Source: Anaerolinea thermophila (lineage in GTDB: Bacteria; Chloroflexota; Anaerolineae; Anaerolineales; Anaerolineaceae). From it: 64,000 nt of DNA. The notes under the pieces were generated by a model. The model was given only the letters and a program-made list of their open reading frames with translations. It did no database searches and was not told the DNA's origin. A program made the position numbers and the translations under genes. Of the stretch, positions 8,309 through 16,772 are shown in pieces. Numbering within the stretch: the stretch's first letter is position 1; each line of letters starts with the position of its first letter. The stretch spans positions 96,781 to 160,780 of the forward strand of contig NZ_DYHZ01000009.1 of NCBI RefSeq assembly GCF_020723905.1. The letters run 5' to 3'.

Positions 8309-9499
8309 ATGTTTATGAGAAAAATTCTCTTTCCGCTTGCTCTGGTGGTCTGGATGGTGTGCGCCTGCGCTCCCCAGCCCACCGCAATGCCGTCCGTTCA
8401 GGAACAGGTGCTGGTTACGGCATCGCCTTCCCCATCTCCCGCGCCAACCCTTTCCCCTGCTCCATCTCCCACAGAGACCACCGCGCCCGTCCCGTCCACC
8501 GGGCAGATTCTGCCCTTCACCCAGATCACCCGCGTGGATGCCCTGCATGGCTGGGGTGTGCGCGATACCCGTATCCTGCGCACCACAGACGGGGGACACA
8601 CCTGGCAGGATGTCACCCCCGCCGACCTGCACAGCGAAATGACCGTCACCCTCTCGGGATACTTCCCCTCAGCGGATGAAGCCTGGGCGTGCCTGCCCTC
8701 CCCCGAACGGTACGATGCCGGCACCCTGTTCACCACCCGCGACGGTGGGCAAACCTGGCAATCGGCGCCTGCTCCCTTCGGCTGGGCAAACTTCTTCCGC
8801 GCGCCCGAATCCTCTCAAACGGTGTGGGCGCAGGTATCCATGCAGGGACTGGTAGAACTGCACCGCACCCGCGACGGCGGGCAAACCTGGGAACTGGTCA
8901 TGCGCTCCACTGCGGGCGATGAAGACACTCCCGGACGCCTGCCGGTGGGCATGCACACACAGTGGCAAATTGCCGCCCGGGATGAGCAAACCCTGTGGGC
9001 AGTGGGCATCTCTCCGGCAGTGGACGGTCTGTACCTGTACCGCAGTGATGACAGCGGAGTGCGCTGGGAGCGTCATCTGCTCGACCTGCCGGAAAGCCCT
9101 TCCGGTTTCTACGCCGAGGGACTGCGCTTCTTCGATTCCCAAACGGGAGCCTTCTCCATCTTTTACGGCGGTGAGGCTTATCAGCGCGCCTTTTTCATCA
9201 CCCGCGACGGCGGCACCTCATGGCAGTTGACCCCCGGCATCCCCGCGGTGGGCAACACCTGGACAGCGCCGGATGCCCTGCACTGGTGGGTGTGGGATGG
9301 AACGTCCCTGCGGGTTTCGCAGGACGGCGGCTGGACATGGCAAACTGCCCCCGCCAACCCTCCAGAGGCGCCTGCATTTCTGGTCTTCAGCGATGCGCTG
9401 ACCGGCTGGGCGGTGCAGTACGATGAGAAAGGACACCGCCTGTTTGGCACCACCGACGGCGCGCAGACGTGGAAACTGCTGGCGGAAGATGCGCCTTAA
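8309..9499 (+). CDS. Lipoprotein with BNR/Asp-box repeats (sortilin- or Ycf48-like propeller)
   Basis: A 396-residue exported protein. Residues 1-16 are a signal peptide ending at the lipobox VCACAP, so it should be lipidated on Cys and anchored outside the membrane. A Pro/Ser/Thr linker follows to about residue 60. The rest contains at least seven Asp-box motifs of the S/T-x-D-G-G-x-T-W type, for example TTDGGHTW, TRDGGQTW (twice), SQDGGWTW and TTDGAQTW. These mark blades of a beta-propeller. The ATG of MFMRK is preferred because an AGGAAACG site precedes it. The ligand is unknown; glycosidase activity is not implied. Confidence 0.82.
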   Translation: MFMRKILFPLALVVWMVCACAPQPTAMPSVQEQVLVTASPSPSPAPTLSPAPSPTETTAPVPSTGQILPFTQITRVDALHGWGVRDTRILRTTDGGHTWQDVTPADLHSEMTVTLSGYFPSADEAWACLPSPERYDAGTLFTTRDGGQTWQSAPAPFGWANFFRAPESSQTVWAQVSMQGLVELHRTRDGGQTWELVMRSTAGDEDTPGRLPVGMHTQWQIAARDEQTLWAVGISPAVDGLYLYRSDDSGVRWERHLLDLPESPSGFYAEGLRFFDSQTGAFSIFYGGEAYQRAFFITRDGGTSWQLTPGIPAVGNTWTAPDALHWWVWDGTSLRVSQDGGWTWQTAPANPPEAPAFLVFSDALTGWAVQYDEKGHRLFGTTDGAQTWKLLAEDAP

Positions 9500-9502
9500 T
9501 CC

Positions 9503-10246
9503 TCAACACAGGGTCAGGCGCTGAATCAGTGCGCGGGCGTTCTCAGGCGCGTAGCCCTCAAAATCATTATTGAAGAAGACATACACACACTGCGCTCCCT
9601 GCTCTACATGGCGGCGCGCCAGCGCGGCAATTTCGTCCAGTTCCGGGTCGCTGTAACAGTGCGCATACCAGCGCGAGCGTCCATGCAGACGCAGGTAGGC
9701 ATTCCTGCCGGTCAGCCAGCCGCGCAGAGGCGCGCGCGGAGCATCGGCATCGCAAAAAGACACCCCCAGCACGTTCAGCAGGTCGCGGATTTCACCGGTC
9801 AACCAGCGTTCGTGGCGGAACTCCACCGCCACCCGCGTGGGATCGGGGAATGCCAGCAGGGCGGCGCGCAGACGTTCGGGGTCGTAAGGGGTTGAGGGCG
9901 CCAGTTGAAGCAGAATCATCCCGAGTTTCTCACCCAGCATGACAGCGCTGTCCCAAAAGGCGCGGATATCTGCCGCCACATTTTCGAGACCTTTATAGTG
10001 GGTGATGGGTTTAGGCGCTTTGAGCACGTAGGTAAAGCCCGGCGGCGCCTGCTCGCGCCATTTACGGTAGGTGCTCTCTCCGAAGGTGCGGTAAAAGGTA
10101 GCGTTGATCTCCACCGTGCTGAAAGTCTGCGTATAGTGGGCAAACCAGCGCGTTCTGGGCAGGGTTTCGGGGTAAAACAGCCCGCGCCAGTGATCATACG
10201 TCCAGCCGGATGTGCCGATGCGGTAGGGTGAAGAAGCCTCGCTCAT
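9503..10246 (-). CDS. DUF72 family protein
   Basis: A 247-residue TIM-barrel-like protein of the DUF72 family, whose activity is not established. Family features visible are the N-terminal IGTSGWTYDHWRG, the ETLPRTRWFAHYTQ segment, VEINATFYR, FTYVLKAPKPITH and the C-terminal VYVFFNNDFEGYAPENA. The length is typical. An AGGGAGG site precedes the ATG at 10246. It is transcribed alone, convergent with the BNR lipoprotein gene, whose stop codon is only 3 bp away. Confidence 0.85.
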   Translation of the reverse strand: MSEASSPYRIGTSGWTYDHWRGLFYPETLPRTRWFAHYTQTFSTVEINATFYRTFGESTYRKWREQAPPGFTYVLKAPKPITHYKGLENVAADIRAFWDSAVMLGEKLGMILLQLAPSTPYDPERLRAALLAFPDPTRVAVEFRHERWLTGEIRDLLNVLGVSFCDADAPRAPLRGWLTGRNAYLRLHGRSRWYAHCYSDPELDEIAALARRHVEQGAQCVYVFFNNDFEGYAPENARALIQRLTLC

Positions 10247-10330
10247 GGCTTTCCTCCCTGTGAATGTCCAGTCGTTCGCTCAGCGGTGGACAGTACACAT
10301 TGAGAACAGCAGAATCAGCCAGCCCGCACG

Positions 10331-10355
10331 GCACGGTTGCACCGTGCAATTTTTT
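10331..10355 (+). terminator. Plus-strand terminator-like hairpin with no plus-strand gene before it
   Basis: GCACGGT and ACCGTGC form a 7-bp stem with a TGC loop, followed by AA and six T residues. The two nearest genes are both on the minus strand, so the transcript it would end is unknown. Confidence 0.5.
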
Positions 10356-10394
10356 ATGTGCGTTAACCGGCACAGGACTCCATGCCGGAGTACC

Positions 10395-11177
10395 CTAGCG
10401 GTAAATGCCCTGCGGATCGAGTTCCTCGCGTAAAATGCGCAATTCCTCGGGGGTGGGTGGTTCGGTGATGCGCAGGGAGTCCGCCACCTTCAAAGCCCAG
10501 CCAGTGTTCTCGCGCGCCATCTCCACCGTTGCGCCCGGATGCAGGGCTGTGAGGATCAGTTCGCCGCTCTCATCCGGCTCCAGAATGCCCAGGTTGGTCA
10601 CCACCGCCTGCGGACCTTTGCCGCGTACGCCGGAAGCCGCCCGTTCGCCCTTACCGCTCAGAAAGCCCGCCGAAGTATGGAAATCCACCCGCTCGGGGAA
10701 GCGGCGCTTCTGGTGGGGAGTCATGATGTAACAGCGGTTTGCCCAGGCAGCAATTTCCATCGAGCCGCCGGAGCCGGGCAGGCGCACTTTGGGATGGGCA
10801 TAATCGCCGATGACCGTGGCATTGATGTTGCCAAAGCGGTCAATCTGCGCGCCGCCCAGAAAACCCACATCCACATTGCCGCGCTGGAGATAGAGGGTGA
10901 AAATGTCGTACATACTGCACACAGCGGCGGCGCCGCTCACCAGGGTGGGGTCGCCAATGGAGAGGGGCAGGCGGTTGGGGCGGGCGCCAATCACCCCGGC
11001 TTCGTAAATCATGTACAGGTTAGGGGCATGGGTGCGCCGCGCCAGGTTACACGCCAGGTTGGGAATGCCCACGCCGACGAAAACCACGTCGCCATCGCGC
11101 AGCAGACGCGCCGCGTTGATGATCATCAGTTCGCTGGATGTGTATGCGGTGTTGTCCATAGGTTCAGTATTCTCCAT
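10395..11177 (-). CDS. CoA-transferase subunit B (glutaconate CoA-transferase-like)
   Basis: A 260-residue subunit of a heterodimeric family I CoA-transferase of the GctB type. Visible family features are DGDVVFVGVGIPNLA near the N-terminus, IYEAGVIG (the Glu may correspond to the catalytic residue of GctB), the DVGFLGGAQIDRFGNINA segment (split at G-G-A-Q) and LPGSGGSMEIA. The start at 11177 overlaps subunit A by 14 bases. An in-frame ATG at 11159, leaving a 4-base gap, has a GGAG further upstream and is equally possible. The acyl substrate cannot be read from the sequence. Confidence 0.85.
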   Translation of the reverse strand: MENTEPMDNTAYTSSELMIINAARLLRDGDVVFVGVGIPNLACNLARRTHAPNLYMIYEAGVIGARPNRLPLSIGDPTLVSGAAAVCSMYDIFTLYLQRGNVDVGFLGGAQIDRFGNINATVIGDYAHPKVRLPGSGGSMEIAAWANRCYIMTPHQKRRFPERVDFHTSAGFLSGKGERAASGVRGKGPQAVVTNLGILEPDESGELILTALHPGATVEMARENTGWALKVADSLRITEPPTPEELRILREELDPQGIYR

Positions 11178-12066
11178 AGTTCACCGGCGCGGCATAGCGC
11201 GGAGGCACCGCCAGCCGCCGATGGGTTTCCTCGCCCAGTTTTTCCCAGTACTCGGCGCGATCGCGCACGCCGTACACCCATTCCTTTAAATATTCCTGTA
11301 CTGCCTCATCGCTTTCGCTGATGCGATCCCATTCCAGGTAAAAGGCATTATCGCGGTCGTAGTATCCCTGCGTATAGGAAGGGTGCGCACAGTACGGCAC
11401 ATGGCACACCGCATCCACGATGAACTCGGGGATGATGGTGCGGTTGGGGTCGGAGCGAATCACCTCTTCTGCAACGATTTCCTCGGCAGTGACGATGACC
11501 CGCCCGGCGGCAAATGCGGCTTCCTTCTGCTCGCCCAAAATGCCCCAGATCTGGGCATTGCCATGCACATCGGCGCGCTGAACGTGCACCACAGCCACAT
11601 CAGGATGGAGCGGCGGCAGAACCACCACCTCCCGCCCGGTGTACGGATCGCGCAGGCGCCTGTAATTGGGGTTGACACGCTCCAGATCGGGTGCGGCAGT
11701 GGGGTTCATCGGCAGGAAGGGCAATCCCGAAGCGCCAGCCTGCAGGCGGGTAATCATGCCAAAATGGGAGTACTCTTCCCATTCCAGTTTACCGGCTTCG
11801 AGCAGGCGTCGCAGGACTTTCAGCGAGCCAACCCCCGGGTTGCCCATGTACGAGAAGATGATCTTGCGGGCGCACCCCGCCGCCGCCATCTGATCGTAAA
11901 TCAGATCGGGGGTGGCACGGGCAAGTGTCAGGTCTTTCTTCCCCTGTCGGATGATTTCATGTCCCACAGCAAAGGGGATGAGGTGGGTAAACCCCGCCAG
12001 ATACACGGTATCGCCATCGTGAATCAGGCGGGAAACGGCTTCGGAGAGTGTGCAGAGTTTGGACAT
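11164..12066 (-). CDS. CoA-transferase subunit A (glutaconate CoA-transferase-like)
   Basis: A 300-residue partner of the overlapping subunit B. It shows the family I fold pattern: LIHDGDTVYLAGFTHLIP at the N-terminus (split at A-G-F), the FSYMGNPGVGS segment, VVVLPPLHPDVAVVH and a following VHGNAQIWG. The C-terminal 60 residues are extended and charged. It lies 4 bp behind a small membrane protein gene and in the same unit as P5C dehydrogenase, which points to amino-acid or dicarboxylate degradation. Homology also covers the IpdAB enzymes of ring degradation, so specificity is open. Confidence 0.85.
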   Translation of the reverse strand: MSKLCTLSEAVSRLIHDGDTVYLAGFTHLIPFAVGHEIIRQGKKDLTLARATPDLIYDQMAAAGCARKIIFSYMGNPGVGSLKVLRRLLEAGKLEWEEYSHFGMITRLQAGASGLPFLPMNPTAAPDLERVNPNYRRLRDPYTGREVVVLPPLHPDVAVVHVQRADVHGNAQIWGILGEQKEAAFAAGRVIVTAEEIVAEEVIRSDPNRTIIPEFIVDAVCHVPYCAHPSYTQGYYDRDNAFYLEWDRISESDEAVQEYLKEWVYGVRDRAEYWEKLGEETHRRLAVPPRYAAPVNYGEY

Positions 12067-12070
12067 GGAT

Positions 12071-12301
12071 TCAGGCTTTCTTTTTCCTTTGCATGAGTTT
12101 TTTCACCGTGCGAAAGCGGGCGGGGGGTTCGCCCGGCGCAGGGCGCGGAGACGTAAGCCACAGCGCCACCGCCAGAATCAGGCAAACCGCCCCGCCGGCA
12201 AACAACCCGAACTGCGGCTGTTCGGCAATGTCGGAAAAGACGAACAGCACCAGCAGAGTGAGACCAACAAAGAACAGGAAACTACCCAGCGGCTTGCGCA
12301 T
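12071..12301 (-). CDS. Small two-helix membrane protein
   Basis: A 76-residue protein with hydrophobic segments at about residues 7-25 and 31-49 and a basic tail ending RTVKKLMQRKKKA. Spacing is tight on both sides (4 bp each), between P5C dehydrogenase and the CoA-transferase genes, which supports it as a real gene in that operon. No family was recognised. Confidence 0.6.
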   Translation of the reverse strand: MRKPLGSFLFFVGLTLLVLFVFSDIAEQPQFGLFAGGAVCLILAVALWLTSPRPAPGEPPARFRTVKKLMQRKKKA

Positions 12302-12305
12302 ACCC

Positions 12306-13892
12306 TCACAGACGCTTCACCAGCGTGCGAATCTGCTCGTGCATGTAGAGCGGCAGGTAGTACACCCCGCCGGCGTTCTTGCCCGAAGCCCCCGAGGCTT
12401 TCCAACCGCCAAAAGGCTGGAAACCGGGCCAGGCGCCCGTCGTGGCGCCCTGTGGGCGGTTGGCATAGGTCACCCCGGCTTCGATGTGGTCGAAGAACCA
12501 CCCCACCTCTTCCGGAGAGCCGTAGAACCCTGCCGTCAGCCCGTACATCACCTCGTTGGCGCGGGTCATGGCTTCTTCCAGGTTTTTCACTTTGGCAATG
12601 GTGGTGATGGGCACGAACATTTCCACCTGCCACAGACGGTGATCGGCGGGCAAATCCACCGCCAGCGTGGGAGTGACAAAATAGCCTTTGGCATACTCGC
12701 CCTCGGTCAGCGTCTTTCCGCCGGTCAAAATGCGCGCGCTCTGGTGCAATTCTTCGGCGAAATTCTGGTAATCGCGATAGGACGAGGCATTGATGACCGG
12801 TCCCATGTATACGTTGCGCGCGGTGGGATCGCCGATGGTGAGTTTGCTGGTCAGGGTCACCAGACGCTCCACCAGTTCATCGTACACGGGTTCTTCAATA
12901 AACACCCGCGAGCAGGCTGAACACTTCTGCCCCTGCAAGCCAAACGCCGAGCGCACGATCCCCACAGCGGCGTCTTCCAGGTTGGCATGCCGTGAGACAA
13001 TGGCGGGATTCTTGCCGCCCAGTTCCAGAATGGTGGGACGCACCCAGCGGCTTTGAGCAAAATCACGGTAAATCTTCATGCCCACGTCATACGAACCGGT
13101 AAAGGTCACCCCGGCAATGTCGGGATGGTCAATCAGCGCCTGTCCAAGGGTACTGCCCGGACCGGTAACGAAATTAAACACGCCGTCGGGGATACCGGCA
13201 TCGCGCAGACATTCCGCCAGCAAACGTGCCGTCCAGGGGGTATCGGTGGCGGGCTTCATGATGAGGGTGTTGCCGGTCACCAGCGCCGCCGCAGAAGGTC
13301 CACCAGTCAGCGCGGCGGGGAAGTTGAACGGGCTGATTACCAGCCAGACGCCGTAGGGGCGCAGGACGGAGATATTGGTGGACTGAAAACCGATCAGCGG
13401 GTCACGTCCCATCTCCACAATGAAGCCGTTGTTGCGCTCCATGGAATCGCAGGCGTAACGGAAGAGATCGGCGGTTTCAGCAACGTCGCCGAGCGCCTCC
13501 ATGCGGTTTTTGCCCACCTCCAGCGCCACTGCCGCGCCAATCTCAAAAATGCGCTGATCAATTAAATCGGCGGCTTTGCGGATGAGCGCCACCCGTTCCT
13601 GCCACGGGGTGCGGCTCCACCGGTAGAAGGCTTTTTTCGCCGCCGCGACTGCGTCGTGAGCGTCCTGCACGGTGCCTTTCTGGAAAACGCCCAGAAATTC
13701 ATCCGTGTTGGCAGGGTTGCGGTCCACGAATTTCTCATCGGCAAAGCGCTCTTTCCCGTCAATGATCATGCCGTATTCCTGTCCTAAACGGGCTTTGACC
13801 TTTGCCAGAGCCTCTTCGAAACGGATGTGCAGTTCTTCCGGGGGGTTGAACATGGTGGCATAGGTCAACTTGAACGGACTTTCAGCGGTCAT
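12306..13892 (-). CDS. pruA: L-glutamate gamma-semialdehyde (1-pyrroline-5-carboxylate) dehydrogenase
   Basis: A 528-residue aldehyde dehydrogenase of the stand-alone P5C dehydrogenase type, oxidising glutamate semialdehyde to glutamate with NAD+. Visible motifs are VISPFNFPAALTGG, GVTFTGSYDVG, the general-base LELGGKNP and the nucleophile in GLQGQKCSACSR. The C-terminus has QPFGGWKASG. The N-terminal arm (TYATMFNPPEELH) is typical of this subfamily, as is the length. The ATG has an AGGAGGTAA site and a good promoter lies 60 bp upstream. No proline dehydrogenase gene is in the window. Confidence 0.9.
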   Translation of the reverse strand: MTAESPFKLTYATMFNPPEELHIRFEEALAKVKARLGQEYGMIIDGKERFADEKFVDRNPANTDEFLGVFQKGTVQDAHDAVAAAKKAFYRWSRTPWQERVALIRKAADLIDQRIFEIGAAVALEVGKNRMEALGDVAETADLFRYACDSMERNNGFIVEMGRDPLIGFQSTNISVLRPYGVWLVISPFNFPAALTGGPSAAALVTGNTLIMKPATDTPWTARLLAECLRDAGIPDGVFNFVTGPGSTLGQALIDHPDIAGVTFTGSYDVGMKIYRDFAQSRWVRPTILELGGKNPAIVSRHANLEDAAVGIVRSAFGLQGQKCSACSRVFIEEPVYDELVERLVTLTSKLTIGDPTARNVYMGPVINASSYRDYQNFAEELHQSARILTGGKTLTEGEYAKGYFVTPTLAVDLPADHRLWQVEMFVPITTIAKVKNLEEAMTRANEVMYGLTAGFYGSPEEVGWFFDHIEAGVTYANRPQGATTGAWPGFQPFGGWKASGASGKNAGGVYYLPLYMHEQIRTLVKRL

Positions 13893-13954
13893 AAGGGATT
13901 ACCTCCTGAATCAGGGTAGATACGGATACGGTCGGCAAGGTCTGCCTGCTTATT

Positions 13955-13983
13955 AGTATAGTCATTGCCCCATTTAAAGGCAA
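13955..13983 (-). promoter_or_regulatory. Promoter of the pruA/CoA-transferase operon
   Basis: Read on the minus strand: -35 TTGCCT (13978-13983), 17-bp spacer, -10 TATACT (13955-13960), ending 62 bases before the pruA start. Confidence 0.62.
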
Positions 13984-14076
13984 ATGCTCTGTGGTCAGAG
14001 AGGCGGTAGAGAAGATTCGCGGTGAAAATTGGAGAACGTTCACCCGCCTGCGGGAAGCATCAAAACCCCGCGGGCA

Positions 14077-14085
14077 TGTTACACT
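14077..14085 (+). promoter_or_regulatory. Extended -10 element before glpX
   Basis: TGTTACACT (TGn plus TACACT) lies 42 bases before the glpX start, on the opposite strand to the pruA promoter. No convincing -35 is visible. Confidence 0.4.
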
Positions 14086-14127
14086 CAAATTGTCCGAAAT
14101 CCATACTTGTGGAAAGGCAGGTTATTC

Positions 14128-15114
14128 ATGTCGGCAAGTACCCCTACGAGGAATCTGGCGCTCGATCTGGTGCGCGTGACCGAAGCCGCCGCACTGGCGG
14201 CAGGACGTTACATGGGACGCGGCGACAAAATCGCCGCCGACCATGCCGCAGTAGAAGCCATGCGCTGGGTGCTGAACAGCATCGAGATGGATGCTGTGGT
14301 GGTCATCGGCGAGGGCGAAAAGGACGAAGCCCCCATGCTCTACAACGGCGAACGCCTGGGGCTGGGCGTGCCCCCCGAACTGGATCTGGCTGTAGATCCC
14401 ATTGACGGCACCCGTCCGCTGGCAATGGGCTTGTGGAACTCCATCTGCACGGTGGCACTGGCGCCGCGCGGCAGCATGTTCAACCCCGGTCCGGCGCTGT
14501 ATATGGAGAAAATCGCCGTGGGACCGGAAGCCCGCGATGTGATTGACCTGAACGCTCCCGTGCGCGACAATCTGGAGAAAATCGCCCGCGCCAAGGATGA
14601 GCGCGTGGAAGACCTGACCGTCGTCATCCTGGACCGCCCGCGGCATGAGGCGCTGATTCGCGAGGTGCGTGCCTGCGGCGCGCGCATCCGCCTGATCCCG
14701 GATGGCGATGTGGCAGGTGCATTGATGACTGCCCTGCCCGAAACGGGCATGGACGTGCTGATGGGCACTGGTGGCAGTCCCGAAGGCGTCATCGCCGCCT
14801 GCGCCATGCGCTGTCTGGGAGGCAATCTGCAGGGACGGCTGGTGGCGCGCAACCCGGAAGAGGAAGCCCGCCTGCGCGAACAGGGCTACGATCTTCAGCG
14901 GGTACTGACGCTCGACGATCTGGTCTCTTCCAGCGATGTTTTCTTTGCGGCAACCGGCATCACCAGCGGTGACCTTCTGCGCGGGGTGGATTACTTTGGG
15001 AACGGCGCCACCACCGACAGTCTGGTGATGCGCGGGCTGACCGGCACAGTGCGGCGCATCCAGGCAACCCATCGGCTGGACAGACTGGGACGCATCAGCC
15101 CGATTGCTTACTGA
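14128..15114 (+). CDS. glpX: Class II fructose-1,6-bisphosphatase (GlpX)
   Basis: A 328-residue phosphatase producing fructose-6-phosphate for gluconeogenesis. Metal- and substrate-binding signatures are VVIGEGEKDEAPML, the Li+-sensitive phosphatase motif DPIDGTRPLA, GTGGSPEGVI and the C-terminal ATGITSGDLLRGV. The ATG of MSASTPTR is chosen because it gives the family's usual length and has a GGAAAGGCAG site; the upstream in-frame extension overlaps the promoter. A LysW-like gene follows after 9 bp. Confidence 0.93.
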   Translation: MSASTPTRNLALDLVRVTEAAALAAGRYMGRGDKIAADHAAVEAMRWVLNSIEMDAVVVIGEGEKDEAPMLYNGERLGLGVPPELDLAVDPIDGTRPLAMGLWNSICTVALAPRGSMFNPGPALYMEKIAVGPEARDVIDLNAPVRDNLEKIARAKDERVEDLTVVILDRPRHEALIREVRACGARIRLIPDGDVAGALMTALPETGMDVLMGTGGSPEGVIAACAMRCLGGNLQGRLVARNPEEEARLREQGYDLQRVLTLDDLVSSSDVFFAATGITSGDLLRGVDYFGNGATTDSLVMRGLTGTVRRIQATHRLDRLGRISPIAY

Positions 15115-15123
15115 GGAGGAAAT

Positions 15124-15282
15124 ATGCTCGACGAACGTCCGCTCACGGGGTGCCCTGCCTGCGGCGGGGAAATTGACCTGACCTACGCCGAGCCCGGCGA
15201 CACGGTCATCTGCGTTGTGTGCGGGGCAGAACTGGAGGTTCTGAGCCTCGATCCGCCCGAGGTGGAGGAAGTGGAATCCTGA
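15124..15282 (+). CDS. LysW-like amino-group carrier / zinc-ribbon mini-protein
   Basis: A 52-residue protein starting MLDERPLTGCPACGG. It has two Cys pairs, CPAC (10-13) and CVVC (30-33), framing an acidic strand region, and an acid-rich C-terminus ending EVEEVES. This is the layout of LysW/ArgW carriers, in which a C-terminal Glu accepts the aminoadipate or glutamate cargo. Here the usual EDWGE ending is absent and the last residue is Ser after Glu. A GGAGGAAAT site precedes the ATG, 9 bp behind glpX. No lysX, lysZ or argX gene is present, so the carrier role is uncertain. Confidence 0.75.
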   Translation: MLDERPLTGCPACGGEIDLTYAEPGDTVICVVCGAELEVLSLDPPEVEEVES

Positions 15283-15287
15283 AAAAT

Positions 15288-15325
15288 TGCCCACCCTCCG
15301 GGGAGATGGAGGGTGGGCTTTTTGA
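15288..15325 (+). terminator. Terminator after glpX and the LysW-like gene
   Basis: GCCCACCCTCC and GGAGGGTGGGC form an 11-bp stem with an eight-base loop, followed by five T residues, 5 bp after the stop codon. Confidence 0.85.
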
Positions 15326-15330
15326 GGGGG

Positions 15331-15590
15331 GAGTGAAGCGGGTATCTGTCAGAAGAGCGACAGAATCTGGCTGTTTCAGGTGCTGTTTCCCCCTCCCCTG
15401 TGCCCGCCCCCCGGCAAGAGAGGGCGGGCTTTACGAGGGGGAGTGAAGCGGGGTATCTGTCAGAGGAGCGACAGAATCTGGCTGTTTCAGGTGCTGTTTC
15501 CCCCTCCCCTGTGCCCGCCCCCCGGCAAGAGAGGGCGGGCTTTACGAGGGGGAGTGAAGCGGGTATCTGTCAGAGGAGCGACAGAATTTG
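15331..15590. repeat. 110-bp tandem repeat, two full copies plus a partial third
   Basis: Copies start at 15331, 15441 and 15552, each opening GAGTGAAGCGGG; the first two are nearly identical over 110-111 bp and the third stops after about 38 bp. Each full copy holds two hairpins: a small one (TCTGTC / GACAGA) and a G+C-rich one (GCCCGCCC / GGGCGGGC) followed by TTTA. The glpX-side terminator resembles the second hairpin, so the array may have grown from it. It lies between convergent genes. Confidence 0.85.
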
Positions 15591-16772
15591 TCAGTTAAAA
15601 AGTGCCAGAAAGGCTTCGACCACCTGCGGATCGAAGTGCGTCCCGGCGCAACGGCGCAGTTCAGCCAGCGCCTCATGATGCGAGACGGCAGGGCGATACA
15701 CCCTTCCATCGGTCATGGCGGTATAGGCATCCACCACCGCAAGGATGCGCGCTCCCAGCGGAATGCGACTTCCCGCAAGCCCGTAAGGGTAGCCGGTGCC
15801 ATCAAAGCGCTCATGATGCGCCAGCACCAGCATGGCAACATGTTCCAGACCTGAAAGCATCAGGATGATCTCGGCGCCTTTTTGCGGATGGGTTTTCATC
15901 ACCTTCCATTCCTCAGCGCTCAATTCACCGGGCTTGCGCAGGGTCTCATCAGGGATGCCCACTTTGCCCAGGTCGTGAAGGATTGCCGCCCAGCGCACGG
16001 CTTCTACCTCTTCGGGCGGGCACCCCATGTGACGCGCCAGTTTGCCCGCCAGTTCAGTCATCCGGCGGCTGTGATCGCCGGTGTACAGGTCACGCTGTTC
16101 CAGCATGGACACCAGCGCGCGAATGGCAGTCACCTGGCTTTCGTGCAGGCGAGCGTTGAGCATGGTGCGGTGAATGGCGGCGGCGGCTTGATCGGCAATC
16201 ATGACCGCCAGGCGGATACGCTCTTCATTGAAGAGCACCTCTTCCTTGCGCCAGTGGTCCCCCAGCACAATCAACCCCACAGTCTCATCCGCCACGCGCA
16301 TGGGCACCAGACAGAGACTGTTCAAGTCATTTAACCCGAGATTCTGACGCACCATGGGCGTATGGACGAAATCGTACGCCTGATACACCACCGGACCCTG
16401 ACTGTGAAGCACCTGGCGGTACTCGCGCAGTGCCGCGGGCAGGCGCTCCAGCCTCCGACGCTGCATTTCGGGCAAGCGCTCATCGATTTCAATCAGGCGC
16501 GTGACCAGGCGTCCGTCTTCTTCCAGGGTGAGGATGCGGCAGTACACCACCTGTAACAAACTGAGGCTGTGCCTGGCTATGGTTTTGAGAATCGTATCCA
16601 GCCGGTTGGTCTGATTCAACAGACGGCTGAGGTTGAAAAGGTCGGCAAAATGCTCGTTTGCCTCCGGAGCGGAGGGCGCCCCGGCAAGAACCTGATTTTG
16701 CCCGAGATACTGGTGCAATGCCATGGAAAAATCTCCCGCGATGTGCCTTTCCAACCCCACCTCGCTCCCCAT
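15591..16772 (-). CDS. GAF and HD-GYP domain cyclic-di-GMP phosphodiesterase
   Basis: A 393-residue cytoplasmic signalling protein. Residues about 45-205 form a GAF-type sensor domain. From about 215 an HD-GYP domain follows, with the metal-binding H(266)-D(267) in AILHDLGKVGIPD and the HHERFDGTGYP stretch at 319-329. It should hydrolyse cyclic di-GMP, tuned by whatever GAF binds. Both signature parts are intact. Its ATG overlaps the stop codon of the NHLP-like peptide gene (ATGA at 16771), so the two are translationally coupled. Confidence 0.9.
   Translation of the reverse strand: MGSEVGLERHIAGDFSMALHQYLGQNQVLAGAPSAPEANEHFADLFNLSRLLNQTNRLDTILKTIARHSLSLLQVVYCRILTLEEDGRLVTRLIEIDERLPEMQRRRLERLPAALREYRQVLHSQGPVVYQAYDFVHTPMVRQNLGLNDLNSLCLVPMRVADETVGLIVLGDHWRKEEVLFNEERIRLAVMIADQAAAAIHRTMLNARLHESQVTAIRALVSMLEQRDLYTGDHSRRMTELAGKLARHMGCPPEEVEAVRWAAILHDLGKVGIPDETLRKPGELSAEEWKVMKTHPQKGAEIILMLSGLEHVAMLVLAHHERFDGTGYPYGLAGSRIPLGARILAVVDAYTAMTDGRVYRPAVSHHEALAELRRCAGTHFDPQVVEAFLALFN

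Noticed and set aside
15331..15590. Tandem repeat considered as a CRISPR array
   Set aside because: Units are 110 bp, almost identical throughout, with no unique spacers and no cas genes nearby.
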